A DNA stretch of 10,002 nucleotides from Planctomycetaceae bacterium UBA4732 (GTDB taxonomy: Bacteria; Planctomycetota; Planctomycetia; Gemmatales; Gemmataceae), in NCBI GenBank assembly GCA_002404095.1, contig DHJA01000132.1, positions 20,709 through 30,710 on the forward strand. Reading direction: 5' to 3'. Below, piece after piece: positions 1 through 7,226 of the stretch; position 1 is the stretch's first letter, and the number at the start of each line of letters is the position of its first letter. The notes below the pieces were generated by a model. It was not told the origin of the DNA. It saw only the letters and a list, made by a program, of their open reading frames with translations, and did not search any database. Made by a program: the position numbers and the translations under genes.

Positions 1-12
1 GCCGGGTCGCGT

Positions 13-1062
13 TTATTTACCGGCGGGTTCGCGCACTTCGTGGAACAACTTCTCAACGATGTGATCCGCGCTGACGCCGTCGCTCTCCGCGCGGAAGCTC
101 GTCGCCAGCCGGTGTCGCAATACCGGACGTGCGACATAGCGAATGTCGTCGGTGGAGACGTGAACGCGGCCGTCGAGCAGCGCGTGGGCCTTGCCGCCCA
201 GCAACAGCGCCTGACACGCGCGCGGCCCCGCGCCCCACGACAAATACTTCTTCACGAAGTCCGGTGCGTCCTCGCTGTTTGGCCGCGTGGCGCGCACCAG
301 TTGGACTGCGTAGGCCGTCACGGAGCGGGCGATCAGCACTTTGCGCACCGTGCGCTGGATGTCGAGGATGCCGTCACGATCCAGCACCGCCTCGATCTGC
401 GGCAGTTCGCCGGCCGTGGTCGTTTCCGCGATGGTCAATTCTTCTTCATAAGTGGGGTAGTCGATCAGCACCTTGAACATGAAGCGGTCCAGCTGCGCCT
501 CCGGCAGCGGATAGGTGCCTTCCTGCTCGATCGGGTTCTGCGTGCCGAGGACAAGGAACGGCTTTTCCAGTGGAAAGTCGGTGCCGGCCGTCGTTACCTT
601 GAACTCCTGCATGGCCTGAAGCAGCGCAGCCTGGGTCTTGGGCGGTGTGCGGTTGATCTCGTCACCGAGGATGATGTTGCCGAACAGCGGCCCCTTGACG
701 AAGCGCATCCGGCGCCGGCCGGTTCCTTCTTCCTCTTCGAGGATTTCCGTGCCGGTGATGTCGGACGGCATCAGATCGGGCGTGAATTGGATGCGCTTGA
801 AGGTCAACGACAACAGCTGGGCGATGCTGGAGATCATCAAGGTTTTGGCAAGGCCCGGCACACCTTCGAGGATGCAATGGCCCTGGCAGAACAGGGCGAT
901 CAGCACCTGCTTGAGGACCTCGTTTTGGCCGATGATTACGCGGCCGAGTTGCTGCGTCATCTTTTCGTAGACCTTGGTCAGCCTCTCGGCGGCGCGCAGG
1001 TCGGCTTCATCCAAGCTGGCTCTGGCGCCGGGGACGGCGCCTAGGGAAGCGGTCGATTTCAT
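13..1062 (-). CDS. MoxR-family AAA+ ATPase
   Basis: This encodes a 349-residue cytoplasmic AAA+ ATPase of the MoxR family. Members use ATP hydrolysis to act as chaperones that activate or assemble partner proteins, often with DUF58 and von Willebrand A-domain proteins. Visible motifs are Walker A GVPGLAKT (residues 67-74), Walker B ILGDEINR (130-137), sensor 1 GTQNP (173-177), the arginine-finger region LDRF (191-194), a sensor-2 like GAGPRA (277-282) and the C-terminal lid RPVLRHRL (312-319). All key residues are present and the length is normal for the family. The frame stays open upstream to 1209, but that would overlap the neighbouring gene. The ATG at 1062 has a TGAGG ribosome binding site 5 bases away and fits the family N-terminus. 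The usual partner genes, if present, lie beyond the left edge. Family assignment is firm; the client protein is unknown. Confidence 0.95.
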   Translation of the reverse strand: MKSTASLGAVPGARASLDEADLRAAERLTKVYEKMTQQLGRVIIGQNEVLKQVLIALFCQGHCILEGVPGLAKTLMISSIAQLLSLTFKRIQFTPDLMPSDITGTEILEEEEGTGRRRMRFVKGPLFGNIILGDEINRTPPKTQAALLQAMQEFKVTTAGTDFPLEKPFLVLGTQNPIEQEGTYPLPEAQLDRFMFKVLIDYPTYEEELTIAETTTAGELPQIEAVLDRDGILDIQRTVRKVLIARSVTAYAVQLVRATRPNSEDAPDFVKKYLSWGAGPRACQALLLGGKAHALLDGRVHVSTDDIRYVARPVLRHRLATSFRAESDGVSADHIVEKLFHEVREPAGK

Positions 1063-1067
1063 GGAGA

Positions 1068-1072
1068 CCTCA
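1068..1072 (-). promoter_or_regulatory. Ribosome binding site of the MoxR gene
   Basis: TGAGG on the minus strand lies 5 bases before the ATG at 1062. It supports that start over the longer open frame beginning at 1209, whose extra 49 residues are low-complexity and would overlap the Uma2 gene. Confidence 0.6.
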
Positions 1073-1114
1073 GAAGCAGGTAGTTCAGGGTAGGCGGCGG
1101 GGTAGGCTGGATTT

Positions 1115-1142
1115 AGCGTAGCAGGGTATACGGCCGCGTCAA
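1115..1142 (-). promoter_or_regulatory. Candidate sigma-70-type promoter for the MoxR gene
   Basis: In the 112-base gap between the Uma2 stop and the MoxR start, the minus strand carries TTGACG (1137-1142), a 16-base spacer and TACGCT (1115-1120). The -35 box matches the consensus in five of six positions and the -10 box in three. Transcription would start near 1108 and leave a leader of about 45 bases. If real, the ATPase can be expressed independently of the Uma2 gene. This is pattern matching only. Confidence 0.4.
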
Positions 1143-1174
1143 CAGGCCGAGGCGCAAATCCGGGGCGGCGACGG

Positions 1175-1840
1175 TCAGCGAACCGAAAGGGTGTACAGCG
1201 GGTGGCCAAGAATATCCGCGCGCTGGGTCAATTGGAACGCTTTACGGAGGACAACGGATTTAATCCAACCCGCGCGCACCGGCGCGGCGACGTAGCCCTT
1301 TACGGTGTAACGCAGGATATCAAAGGTCAGCGGTTCGCTTCGGGCGTCCACTATCCAGTATTCCCGTATGCCGGCTTCCCAATAATCGCTGCGAAGCTGA
1401 ACCACGTCTTTGTGTACGGAACTTGCGCTTACGACTTCCAGCACCACGTCCGGCGACCCTTCAATCCGAACATATCCTGCCTCGGCGCCCTCAATCATCC
1501 GAACGCGGCCGGATTGAAGGCTTTTGTTCAGAATGAAGGTCCCGTCCGGGATCGTCGATAGAGCCGTCGTGGGGTGAGTCACTCGCAAGCCGTCCGTCAG
1601 CCAGAACCCGCGCTTCAACTCGATAGCCAAGTTGGCCATAACGCGGGTGAATTCCGTTTTCACGCGCAGATGGCTGAAGATTTGTTGCTCGCTCCCGTCG
1701 ATCCACACCTCTCCCTGGAGATAGTCAATCCGGACATGCTCGGGCACATCGTCGGAGTCCACCCAGCGGTGAAACGAATCCAGGTCAACCACCCAGCCGG
1801 GAACCCAAATCTCCGGACCTTGAAAGATCACGGCTTTCAT
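1175..1840 (-). CDS. Uma2-family (DUF820) PD-(D/E)XK nuclease-like protein
   Basis: This encodes a 221-residue protein of the Uma2/DUF820 family, which has a restriction-endonuclease-like fold. Such genes occur in many copies in planctomycetes and cyanobacteria, and their biological role is unsettled. Visible hallmarks are the N-terminal IDYLQGEVWIDGS strand pair (38-50), IPDGTF with the putative acidic residue D99, PDVVLEVVS with E135 (130-138) and the signature YWEAGIREYWIVDAR (153-167). The lysine usually seen on the helix before the Y..AG motif is absent at its expected place; K144 in a KD pair may replace it. The frame is open upstream to 1960, but the ATG at 1840 has a perfect GGAGG 7 bases away and matches the family N-terminus. 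It lies 112 bases upstream of the MoxR gene on the same strand. Family is confident; nuclease activity is not shown. Confidence 0.9.
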   Translation of the reverse strand: MKAVIFQGPEIWVPGWVVDLDSFHRWVDSDDVPEHVRIDYLQGEVWIDGSEQQIFSHLRVKTEFTRVMANLAIELKRGFWLTDGLRVTHPTTALSTIPDGTFILNKSLQSGRVRMIEGAEAGYVRIEGSPDVVLEVVSASSVHKDVVQLRSDYWEAGIREYWIVDARSEPLTFDILRYTVKGYVAAPVRAGWIKSVVLRKAFQLTQRADILGHPLYTLSVR

Positions 1841-1847
1841 TGCCTTT

Positions 1848-1852
1848 CCTCC
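1848..1852 (-). promoter_or_regulatory. Ribosome binding site fixing the Uma2 start
   Basis: A perfect GGAGG on the minus strand sits 7 bases before the ATG at 1840. It decides between this start and in-frame ATGs at 1870 and 1960, neither of which gives a family-like N-terminus. Confidence 0.75.
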
Positions 1853-1878
1853 GTCCCGCGCGGCGTTCATCCCGCCGC

Positions 1879-1908
1879 ATCGTAACACACCCCGAACCCC
1901 TTCTCCAA
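1879..1908 (-). promoter_or_regulatory. Candidate promoter for the Uma2 gene
   Basis: The minus strand reads TTGGAG (1903-1908), an 18-base spacer, then TACGAT (1879-1884). Each box matches the sigma-70 consensus in four of six positions. Transcription from near 1872 would give a leader of about 32 bases and would nearly exclude the alternative ATG at 1870. No experimental support. Confidence 0.4.
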
Positions 1909-1932
1909 TCCGATTCGCAAGGCGCGGCCGTT

Positions 1933-2045
1933 CCGACGCCCTACTCTTTTTTTCCCTCACGCCGCCCCACCATCCATTCGTCTAAATCGGGAGGCGCACC
2001 AACGCCTTCCTCCTTTTTCCCTCCCGCCGCCCATTGGAATCGTCT
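1933..2045. repeat. Imperfect direct repeat in the divergent intergenic region
   Basis: Two related stretches, 1933-1984 and 1999-2045, share the order C-C-(G/A)-A-C-G-C-C, a pyrimidine tract with a run of Ts, C-T-C-(A/C)-C-G-C-C-G-C-C-C, and a final CGTCTA. The second copy is about five bases shorter. They lie between the diverging Uma2 and first HEAT/propeller genes. They may be a duplicated upstream control region or a decayed small duplication. The pyrimidine richness makes part of the similarity unsurprising. Confidence 0.4.
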
Positions 2046-2050
2046 ATGAT
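2045..2050 (+). promoter_or_regulatory. Candidate -10 element for the HEAT/propeller gene cluster
   Basis: TATGAT, five of six matches to the -10 consensus, is followed by AACG and lies 45 bases before the start codon at 2095. No convincing -35 box is found about 17 bases upstream, so the call is weak. It falls at the end of the second copy of the direct repeat; the first copy has CTAAAT at the matching place. Confidence 0.3.
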
Positions 2051-2094
2051 AACGAGGTTGATCGCACCCCCGTGGATTCACGGAGTCTTCCGCT

Positions 2095-4536
2095 ATGTCC
2101 GTTAGTTCGCTTGTCCTGCTTCTCGGGCTTCTGCCGGCTCAACCGCTTCCCGCCGCGCCCGACCCGGCCACCGCTTCCGTGGACGACGAAACCCTGAAGG
2201 CGGCTCACATCGCCGTCTCCGGCCCGGCCCTGCTCGACTTCCTCCACAAACGGAGCGGCGCCGCCGCCGATAAAGGCGTCGTCGCCAGCCTCGTTAAACA
2301 ACTCGCCGACCCCGCCGCCGCCGTACATGACGCCGCGGCCGGGCAGCTTGTCGCGATCGGTGAAACCGCCGTGACCGCCTTGCGCGAAGCTGCCAACGGA
2401 CTGGACGATCCTGATTCCGCGGCACGGGCGCGCCAGTGTTTGCTGGATATTGAAGATCCTCAAGGGGCAGATTTGTCCATCGCCGTGGTTCGTGCCGCGG
2501 CGGCGCTCCAGCCTGACGGTGCCGTGGAGGCTCTGCTCGAATACTTGCCCTTCGCCGAGAATGAAAAAGTTGTCGCGGAAGTTGAGACTGCACTGGCCGT
2601 GCTGGCTCCGCGAAACGGCAAGCCAGCGCCCGCACTGTTACGCGCGCTGAACGACCCCGCGCCTTCGCGCCGGGCCGCCGCTGCCATCGCCCTTTGCCGC
2701 GTCGGCGGTGAGAATCAGTACGCCGCCGTTCGCGCGCTCCTCAAAGACCCCAAGCCGACCGTCCGCCTTCGCGCCGCCCTTGCCCTGGCCGACTCCCATA
2801 GCGCCGACGCCGTTCCGGTCATTATCGATCTTCTCGCTGACTTACCATTGGAACAGCGCAAGCACGCGGAGGAGTTTCTGACCAACCTGGCCGGTGAGTG
2901 GGCGATTACGGGGCCGGCCGGCAACGACGCCACCTCGCGCCGTCTCCGCCGCGACGCCTGGGCCGCGTGGTGGCGCGGCATGGACGACGCCGCGTTACTT
3001 GACGAATTTACGACCCGGACCATGACCGATGAGGAACGCGATCAGGCTCTCGCCTTGATTCAGAAACTCGACGACGCCTCGACCGAGGTCCGCGAGAAGG
3101 CGTTCGCGGAATTGGTCGGCATGGGGCAACGGGTTACGTCGTTCCTGCGTCAGGCCGCGCTAAACCCTAATGGTCGCGTCGAGTCGTTGGCCGGCAAGTG
3201 TCTCCAGCTTATCGAGAAAGATTCGCCGAACCCGCTGCCCGCGGCGGCCGGCCGCATGTTGGCCCTCCGCGCGCCGGACGGAGCCGTCGCGGCGCTTTTG
3301 GCCTACCTTCCCTATGCCGACAATGAAGCGTCCACCAAGCAATTGCGCGATATACTATCCGCTTTAGCGTTGCATGAGGCCGGCGCCGTTCCCGTTCTGG
3401 TGAAGGCTCTTGACGAAAAGATCGGCGTCCGTCGCGGTGCCGCCGCCGTCGCGTTGTGTCAGCGCGGTGCGGGTGTAAATCTGCCGGCCGTCAAGAAGTT
3501 GTTCAAGGACTCCGACTTGGAGGTCCGCCTTACCACCGCGCTGGGAGTTCTGACCGCCGCGCGAGACAAAGACGCCGTGCCGGTCCTTATCGACCTGGTG
3601 GCGCGTTTGCCTGCCGATCGCGTCTGGGAGGCGGAGGAAATGCTAACCCTTCTGGCCGGCGACAAAGCTCCATCGGCTTCCGTGAGTGGCGACGCCGCCG
3701 CCCGCGAAAAAGCCCGCGAGACTTGGGCCGCTTGGTGGACTAACAACAGCGATTCTGTCGATCTGGCCAAGCTTAATCCGAGCGAAGCGCGCGAGCTGGG
3801 CTATTTGCTAATCATTGAGAACCAGAAGGCCGGCAAGCCGTCCGGCCACGTGCTGGAGTTGGACGGCGCACGCAGGGTTCGCTGGACTGTGGAAAACGTC
3901 TTCGATGCGCAAGACGCGCAGGTGGTCGGCGGCAATCGCGTCCTTATTATCGACAACAACGGCCAACGGGTCTCGGAGCGCGAAACAGCCACCGGCAAAA
4001 TTCTCTGGGAAAAACCCGTCAACGCCGGCTTCCGAGTGCAGCGACTTGCGAACGGCAATACCTTCGTGGCTTGCCGCAACATGCTGGTGGAATTCGACCG
4101 CGCCGGCAAGGAAGTCCTCAACCTGCAACGGCCCAACGAATATATCCTCGACGCCAAGAAGCTGCGCGACGGCCAGATCGCCACGCTCACCAACCAGGGC
4201 GCCTACCTCCGCGCGGACGCGGCCGGCAAGGAGGCGAAGGCTTTCCAGGTGCCGTTCGACCCCAACTTCGGAATCGGCGTCGCGGAAGTGCTTCCTAACG
4301 ATCACGTGCTGATCGCTTCGCCCAACACCGGAAAAGTCCACGAGTACGACGCCGCAGGCAAAATGGTCATGGAGGCCGCCGTGCCCCTTGCGGGCAATTT
4401 CTTCCGGCTTTCCAACGGCCATACGCTTGTGACGTGCCAGAACCAGGCTCACATCGTTGAACTGGACAAGACGGGCAAAGTCGTCAACGAGATGAAAGAC
4501 CTTCCTTATCGACCTTGGCGCGTTTCGCGGCGCTGA
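2095..4536 (+). CDS. Secreted HEAT-repeat/beta-propeller protein, paralog 1 (two modules)
   Basis: This encodes 813 residues with a short hydrophobic N-terminus (about 1-21, LVLLLGLLPAQ) that looks like a signal peptide without a clear positive charge. Two HEAT-like alpha-helical modules follow, roughly 43-295 and 299-550. Each opens with an LL-x-(D/E)-F segment, carries an L-P-(F/Y)-A-(E/D)-N segment, and closes with (A/T)WAAWW (288-293 and 543-548). The C-terminal part, about 566-813, has six repeated strands typical of a PQQ/BamB-like or arylsulfotransferase-like propeller, such as RLANGNTF (650-657) and RLSNGHTL (771-778), and ends PWRVSRR. No catalytic residue is recognised. HEAT repeats and propellers usually bind proteins or ligands, so an exported scaffold role is inferred. 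The ATG at 2095 has GGAG 9 bases upstream. The next paralog starts 52 bases after the stop. Confidence 0.88.
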   Translation: MSVSSLVLLLGLLPAQPLPAAPDPATASVDDETLKAAHIAVSGPALLDFLHKRSGAAADKGVVASLVKQLADPAAAVHDAAAGQLVAIGETAVTALREAANGLDDPDSAARARQCLLDIEDPQGADLSIAVVRAAAALQPDGAVEALLEYLPFAENEKVVAEVETALAVLAPRNGKPAPALLRALNDPAPSRRAAAAIALCRVGGENQYAAVRALLKDPKPTVRLRAALALADSHSADAVPVIIDLLADLPLEQRKHAEEFLTNLAGEWAITGPAGNDATSRRLRRDAWAAWWRGMDDAALLDEFTTRTMTDEERDQALALIQKLDDASTEVREKAFAELVGMGQRVTSFLRQAALNPNGRVESLAGKCLQLIEKDSPNPLPAAAGRMLALRAPDGAVAALLAYLPYADNEASTKQLRDILSALALHEAGAVPVLVKALDEKIGVRRGAAAVALCQRGAGVNLPAVKKLFKDSDLEVRLTTALGVLTAARDKDAVPVLIDLVARLPADRVWEAEEMLTLLAGDKAPSASVSGDAAAREKARETWAAWWTNNSDSVDLAKLNPSEARELGYLLIIENQKAGKPSGHVLELDGARRVRWTVENVFDAQDAQVVGGNRVLIIDNNGQRVSERETATGKILWEKPVNAGFRVQRLANGNTFVACRNMLVEFDRAGKEVLNLQRPNEYILDAKKLRDGQIATLTNQGAYLRADAAGKEAKAFQVPFDPNFGIGVAEVLPNDHVLIASPNTGKVHEYDAAGKMVMEAAVPLAGNFFRLSNGHTLVTCQNQAHIVELDKTGKVVNEMKDLPYRPWRVSRR

Positions 4537-4544
4537 AACCAACT

Positions 4545-4565
4545 CCGGGCGCTTATGCGACCCGG
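4545..4565 (+). other. Small stem-loop between paralogs 1 and 2
   Basis: Beginning 8 bases after the stop of paralog 1, CCGGGCGC pairs with GCG-A-CCCGG around a TTAT loop, giving an 8-bp G+C-rich stem with one bulged A. No T-run follows, so it is not a classical intrinsic terminator. It could stabilise an upstream mRNA 3' end or tune expression within the likely operon. It could also be chance in G+C-rich DNA. Confidence 0.35.
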
Positions 4566-4588
4566 CTCGCCAGATCGGAGAGCCTCCC

Positions 4589-7015
4589 ATGCTGAAACCT
4601 TTTCTTCTCCCGCTGCTGTGCGGCGCCGGGTTGTTCCTGTCAACCGCGCGCCCGGCGGCCGCCGCCGACAGCGACAACAACCTGGCCGACGAACTCACTT
4701 TGATGTCGGCCGGCCTTCCCGTGGACGCGGCCGGTCTTGAGGCATTCTTCCGCCTCCGCACCCAAGGAGAAGTCGCCCCGGGCCGGCTGACGGACCTCAT
4801 CCGCCAACTCGGCGCGAAGGACGCTGCCGAGCGTGAGAAAGCCAGCGCGGAACTGGTCGCCATCGGGCCGCAAGCGATCCCGGCGTTGCGTCAAACGGCG
4901 CGCGACCCCGACGCCGCCGAGGCCGCCGGCCTGGCGCGCCGCTGCTTAACAGCATTGGAGAGCAACTCCGCCGCCGTCACCTGCGCCGCGGTGCGACTGC
5001 TCGCCCAGCGCAAGTCGGACCCCGCGCCTTTGCTGTTGTACCTGCCCTTCGCGGAAGACCCCTCCGTCCAGGAGGAAATCAAATCCGCCCTGTCGGGCAT
5101 GGCCTATCATGACGGCAAACCCAATCCGGTCTTACTCAAGGCGCTCGAAGACGAATCGCCGCTGCGCCGCGCTATGGCGGTTGACGTGCTAAGTCAGGAC
5201 GCTCTGGCCGTGCCGCGAGGCGCCCTGCGCAAGTTGCTCGACGATCCCAAGCCGACCGTCCGGCTGCGCGCCGCCCTGGTGCTGATCCAGGATCGCGACG
5301 CCAACGTCGTTGATACGCTGATCGGTCTTCTTGGCGACCTGCCCGTCGCGCAGGGCCGTTACGCCGAAGAATATCTTCTCAGTCTCGCGGCCGATCAGTC
5401 GCCCAAGCTCGGGCTGAGCGACGCCGCTTCACGGATTAAAGTCCGCGACGCCTGGGCCGTGTGGTGGAAGGCGACCGAGGGTACGGCTTGTCTGGACGAA
5501 TTCAAAAAGCGCACGCTCACTGAACTCGATCACGAAAAAGCGTCAAAATGGATCCGGCAACTTGGCGACGACTCCTTCGACGCTCGTCAGAAGGCGAAGG
5601 CCGAACTGAAAAACATGGGCGCCATCGTTGTCCGTGTACTCAAGTCGGCCGTGAACGATCCTGACCTGGAAGTCAGTCAGAGCGCCCGCTACGTGATACA
5701 GGAGATCGAGAAGGACAAGGCGCCTCCGCTGTCGCCGGTGGCGGCGCGCGTGGCGGCGCTGCGTAAGCCGACCGGCACGGTTGAAGTATTGCTGGCGTTC
5801 TTGCCGTTTTGCGACGACGAAACTTTGTTGCCCGAAGTGCAGCTCGCGCTCAACGCCGACGCCTACGAAGAGGGCAAGCCGTCGCCCGCTCTTCTCAAAG
5901 CGCTCGAGGATAAGGCGCCGGTGCGTCGCGGCGCCGCCGCCGAGGCTCTGAGTCTCGGACCCATTGGCGACAACCTGTCGGCCGTCAAAAAACTCCTCAA
6001 GGACGGCGAACCGGCGGTGCGCTTGCAAGCGGCCCTCGCGCTGGCAGGCGGCGCCCGCGACCGGGACGCGGTGCCGGCCCTCATCGCGCTGATCGACCAA
6101 CCGGGCGGCGACCATAGCAGCGCCGCTGAAGAGTATCTCCTCCGTATGGCCGCCGAACACGGGCCTCACGATCTACCGGCCGGCGACGGCGCCCGCGCCA
6201 AGCGGCGCGACCTGTGGGCGGCGTGGTGGAAGGAAAAAGGCGAGCATGTGGCCCTCGTGGACCGCTACGCGCCGGCCGGCTTCCAGCGGTATCTCGGGTA
6301 CACTCTACTGATCCAACCGAACAATAATGACATCGTCGAACTAGGAGCCGACAACAAGCAACGTCTCTCGATGACAGGACTCCGCGGCCCTTGGGACGTG
6401 CAGGCGTTGCCCGGCGACCGCTACCTGATCGCGGAGTTCAGCGGCCAAACCGTTACGGAGCGCGACCCCAAGGGCGAGATAAAATGGGAGAAAAAGATCC
6501 CTAATCGCCCAACCAGCGCCCAGCGATTATCCAACGGCAACACCTTCATTGTCTGCCAAAATCAGCTCTCCGAATGCACGCGCGGCGGCAAGGACGTTTA
6601 CACCATCACACGGCCGAACAGCGACGTGCTTTCGGCGCGCAAATTGCGGAATAACGAGATCGTCGTGATCTCCAATCAGGGCATGGTGCAGCGCCTGGAT
6701 TCGACGGGCAAGGAACTGAAGACCTTTCACGTTCCGAACGTCTGGTCGATGGGCAACGACATTTTGCCGAACGGCAACGTGCTGATGGCCCAACAGGCGC
6801 CGATGAACAAGGTCGTGGAGTACGACCCCGACGGCAAGGTGGTCTGGGAATGCGGCGCCGTGATGAACCCGATCGCGGCGGCCCGCTCGCCTAACGGCAA
6901 CACGCTCATCGTCAGTCAACAGTGGCCAAATAAGCTCGTGGAAGTCGATAAGGCTGGCAAGCAGGTCTTTGACATGGCCCTGCCCGGTCAAACCATGCGC
7001 GTCCGCCGTCGGTAG
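4589..7015 (+). CDS. Secreted HEAT-repeat/beta-propeller protein, paralog 2 (two modules)
   Basis: This encodes 808 residues and is colinear with paralog 1. A convincing signal peptide (K3, hydrophobic core 5-19, cleavage probably after the AAA near residue 26) predicts export. Module 1 spans about 50-293, with LEAFFRLRT, LIRQLGAKD, LLLYLPFAED (148-157) and AWAVWW (288-293). Module 2 spans about 301-547, with CLDEFKKRT, WIRQLGDDSF (321-330), LLAFLPFCDD (401-410) and LWAAWW (542-547). The propeller, about 568-808, has six blades with TVTERD (621-626), RLSNGNTF (646-653), ILPNGNVL (725-732) and SPNGNTLI (767-774), ending in MRVRRR. The ATG at 4589 has GGAGAG 6 bases upstream. Only 52 bases separate it from paralog 1, so co-transcription is likely. 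The role is not known; a binding or scaffold function is inferred. Confidence 0.9.
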   Translation: MLKPFLLPLLCGAGLFLSTARPAAAADSDNNLADELTLMSAGLPVDAAGLEAFFRLRTQGEVAPGRLTDLIRQLGAKDAAEREKASAELVAIGPQAIPALRQTARDPDAAEAAGLARRCLTALESNSAAVTCAAVRLLAQRKSDPAPLLLYLPFAEDPSVQEEIKSALSGMAYHDGKPNPVLLKALEDESPLRRAMAVDVLSQDALAVPRGALRKLLDDPKPTVRLRAALVLIQDRDANVVDTLIGLLGDLPVAQGRYAEEYLLSLAADQSPKLGLSDAASRIKVRDAWAVWWKATEGTACLDEFKKRTLTELDHEKASKWIRQLGDDSFDARQKAKAELKNMGAIVVRVLKSAVNDPDLEVSQSARYVIQEIEKDKAPPLSPVAARVAALRKPTGTVEVLLAFLPFCDDETLLPEVQLALNADAYEEGKPSPALLKALEDKAPVRRGAAAEALSLGPIGDNLSAVKKLLKDGEPAVRLQAALALAGGARDRDAVPALIALIDQPGGDHSSAAEEYLLRMAAEHGPHDLPAGDGARAKRRDLWAAWWKEKGEHVALVDRYAPAGFQRYLGYTLLIQPNNNDIVELGADNKQRLSMTGLRGPWDVQALPGDRYLIAEFSGQTVTERDPKGEIKWEKKIPNRPTSAQRLSNGNTFIVCQNQLSECTRGGKDVYTITRPNSDVLSARKLRNNEIVVISNQGMVQRLDSTGKELKTFHVPNVWSMGNDILPNGNVLMAQQAPMNKVVEYDPDGKVVWECGAVMNPIAAARSPNGNTLIVSQQWPNKLVEVDKAGKQVFDMALPGQTMRVRRR

Positions 7016-7040
7016 AAGCAATGTGACCCGCTTACTCCTC

Positions 7041-7164
7041 GTTCCCACGCTCTGCGTGGGAACGCAGCCCGGACGCTCTGCGTCCCGAACCCAAGGGTCG
7101 CTGAACCTAGCCGGCCGCGACGCAGAGCGTCGCACCCGTGGGTTCCCACGCAGAGCGTGGGAAC
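7041..7164. repeat. Nested palindromic dispersed repeat (A-B-core-B'-A' layout)
   Basis: The outer units, 7041-7063 and 7142-7164, are perfect 23-base reverse complements of one another. Each is itself a hairpin: a 10-bp stem with arm GTTCCCACGC and a 3-base loop, TCT on the left and AGA on the right. Inside are two smaller hairpins with the same loops, 7071-7085 (stem GGACGC) and 7117-7133 (stem GCGACGC). No open frame for a transposase is present. I recognise the outer sequence as a dispersed REP- or MITE-like repeat seen in planctomycetes and other bacteria, from memory only. It fills most of the 211-base gap between paralogs 2 and 3 and could weaken read-through. Translations of this repeat give spurious short proteins. 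Confidence 0.85.
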
Positions 7165-7226
7165 CAGGGTTTTCTACAAAGCACGCGTGATCGTTTTGGT
7201 CTTCGTCCCAGCAAAGGAACCTTCCT

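Noticed and set aside
40..1044. A 334-codon open frame on the plus strand opposite the MoxR gene
   Set aside because: The minus-strand frame has every AAA+ motif; this one is a G+C-driven mirror frame with no recognisable domain.
1841..1960. Longer N-terminus for the Uma2 protein, starting at 1870 or 1960
   Set aside because: No ribosome binding site comparable to the GGAGG before 1840, the extra residues are unlike the family, and the candidate promoter lies inside the extension.
4589..4630. Possible lipoprotein signal (L-L-C-G at residues 9-12) in paralog 2
   Set aside because: The residue before Cys is Leu, not a small residue, and the hydrophobic core continues after the Cys; an AAA-type signal peptidase I site fits better.
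3808..4863. A 351-codon minus-strand open frame spanning the junction of paralogs 1 and 2
   Set aside because: It lies antisense to two confident coding regions, crosses their boundary and shows no domain; its length reflects high G+C at third codon positions.
7041..7164. Intrinsic terminator for paralog 2
   Set aside because: The hairpins are not followed by a T-run; the mirrored layout fits a dispersed repeat better, though some effect on read-through is possible.
6969..7190. A short plus-strand open frame covering the palindromic repeat
   Set aside because: Its peptide is just the translated repeat; such translations are familiar false proteins.
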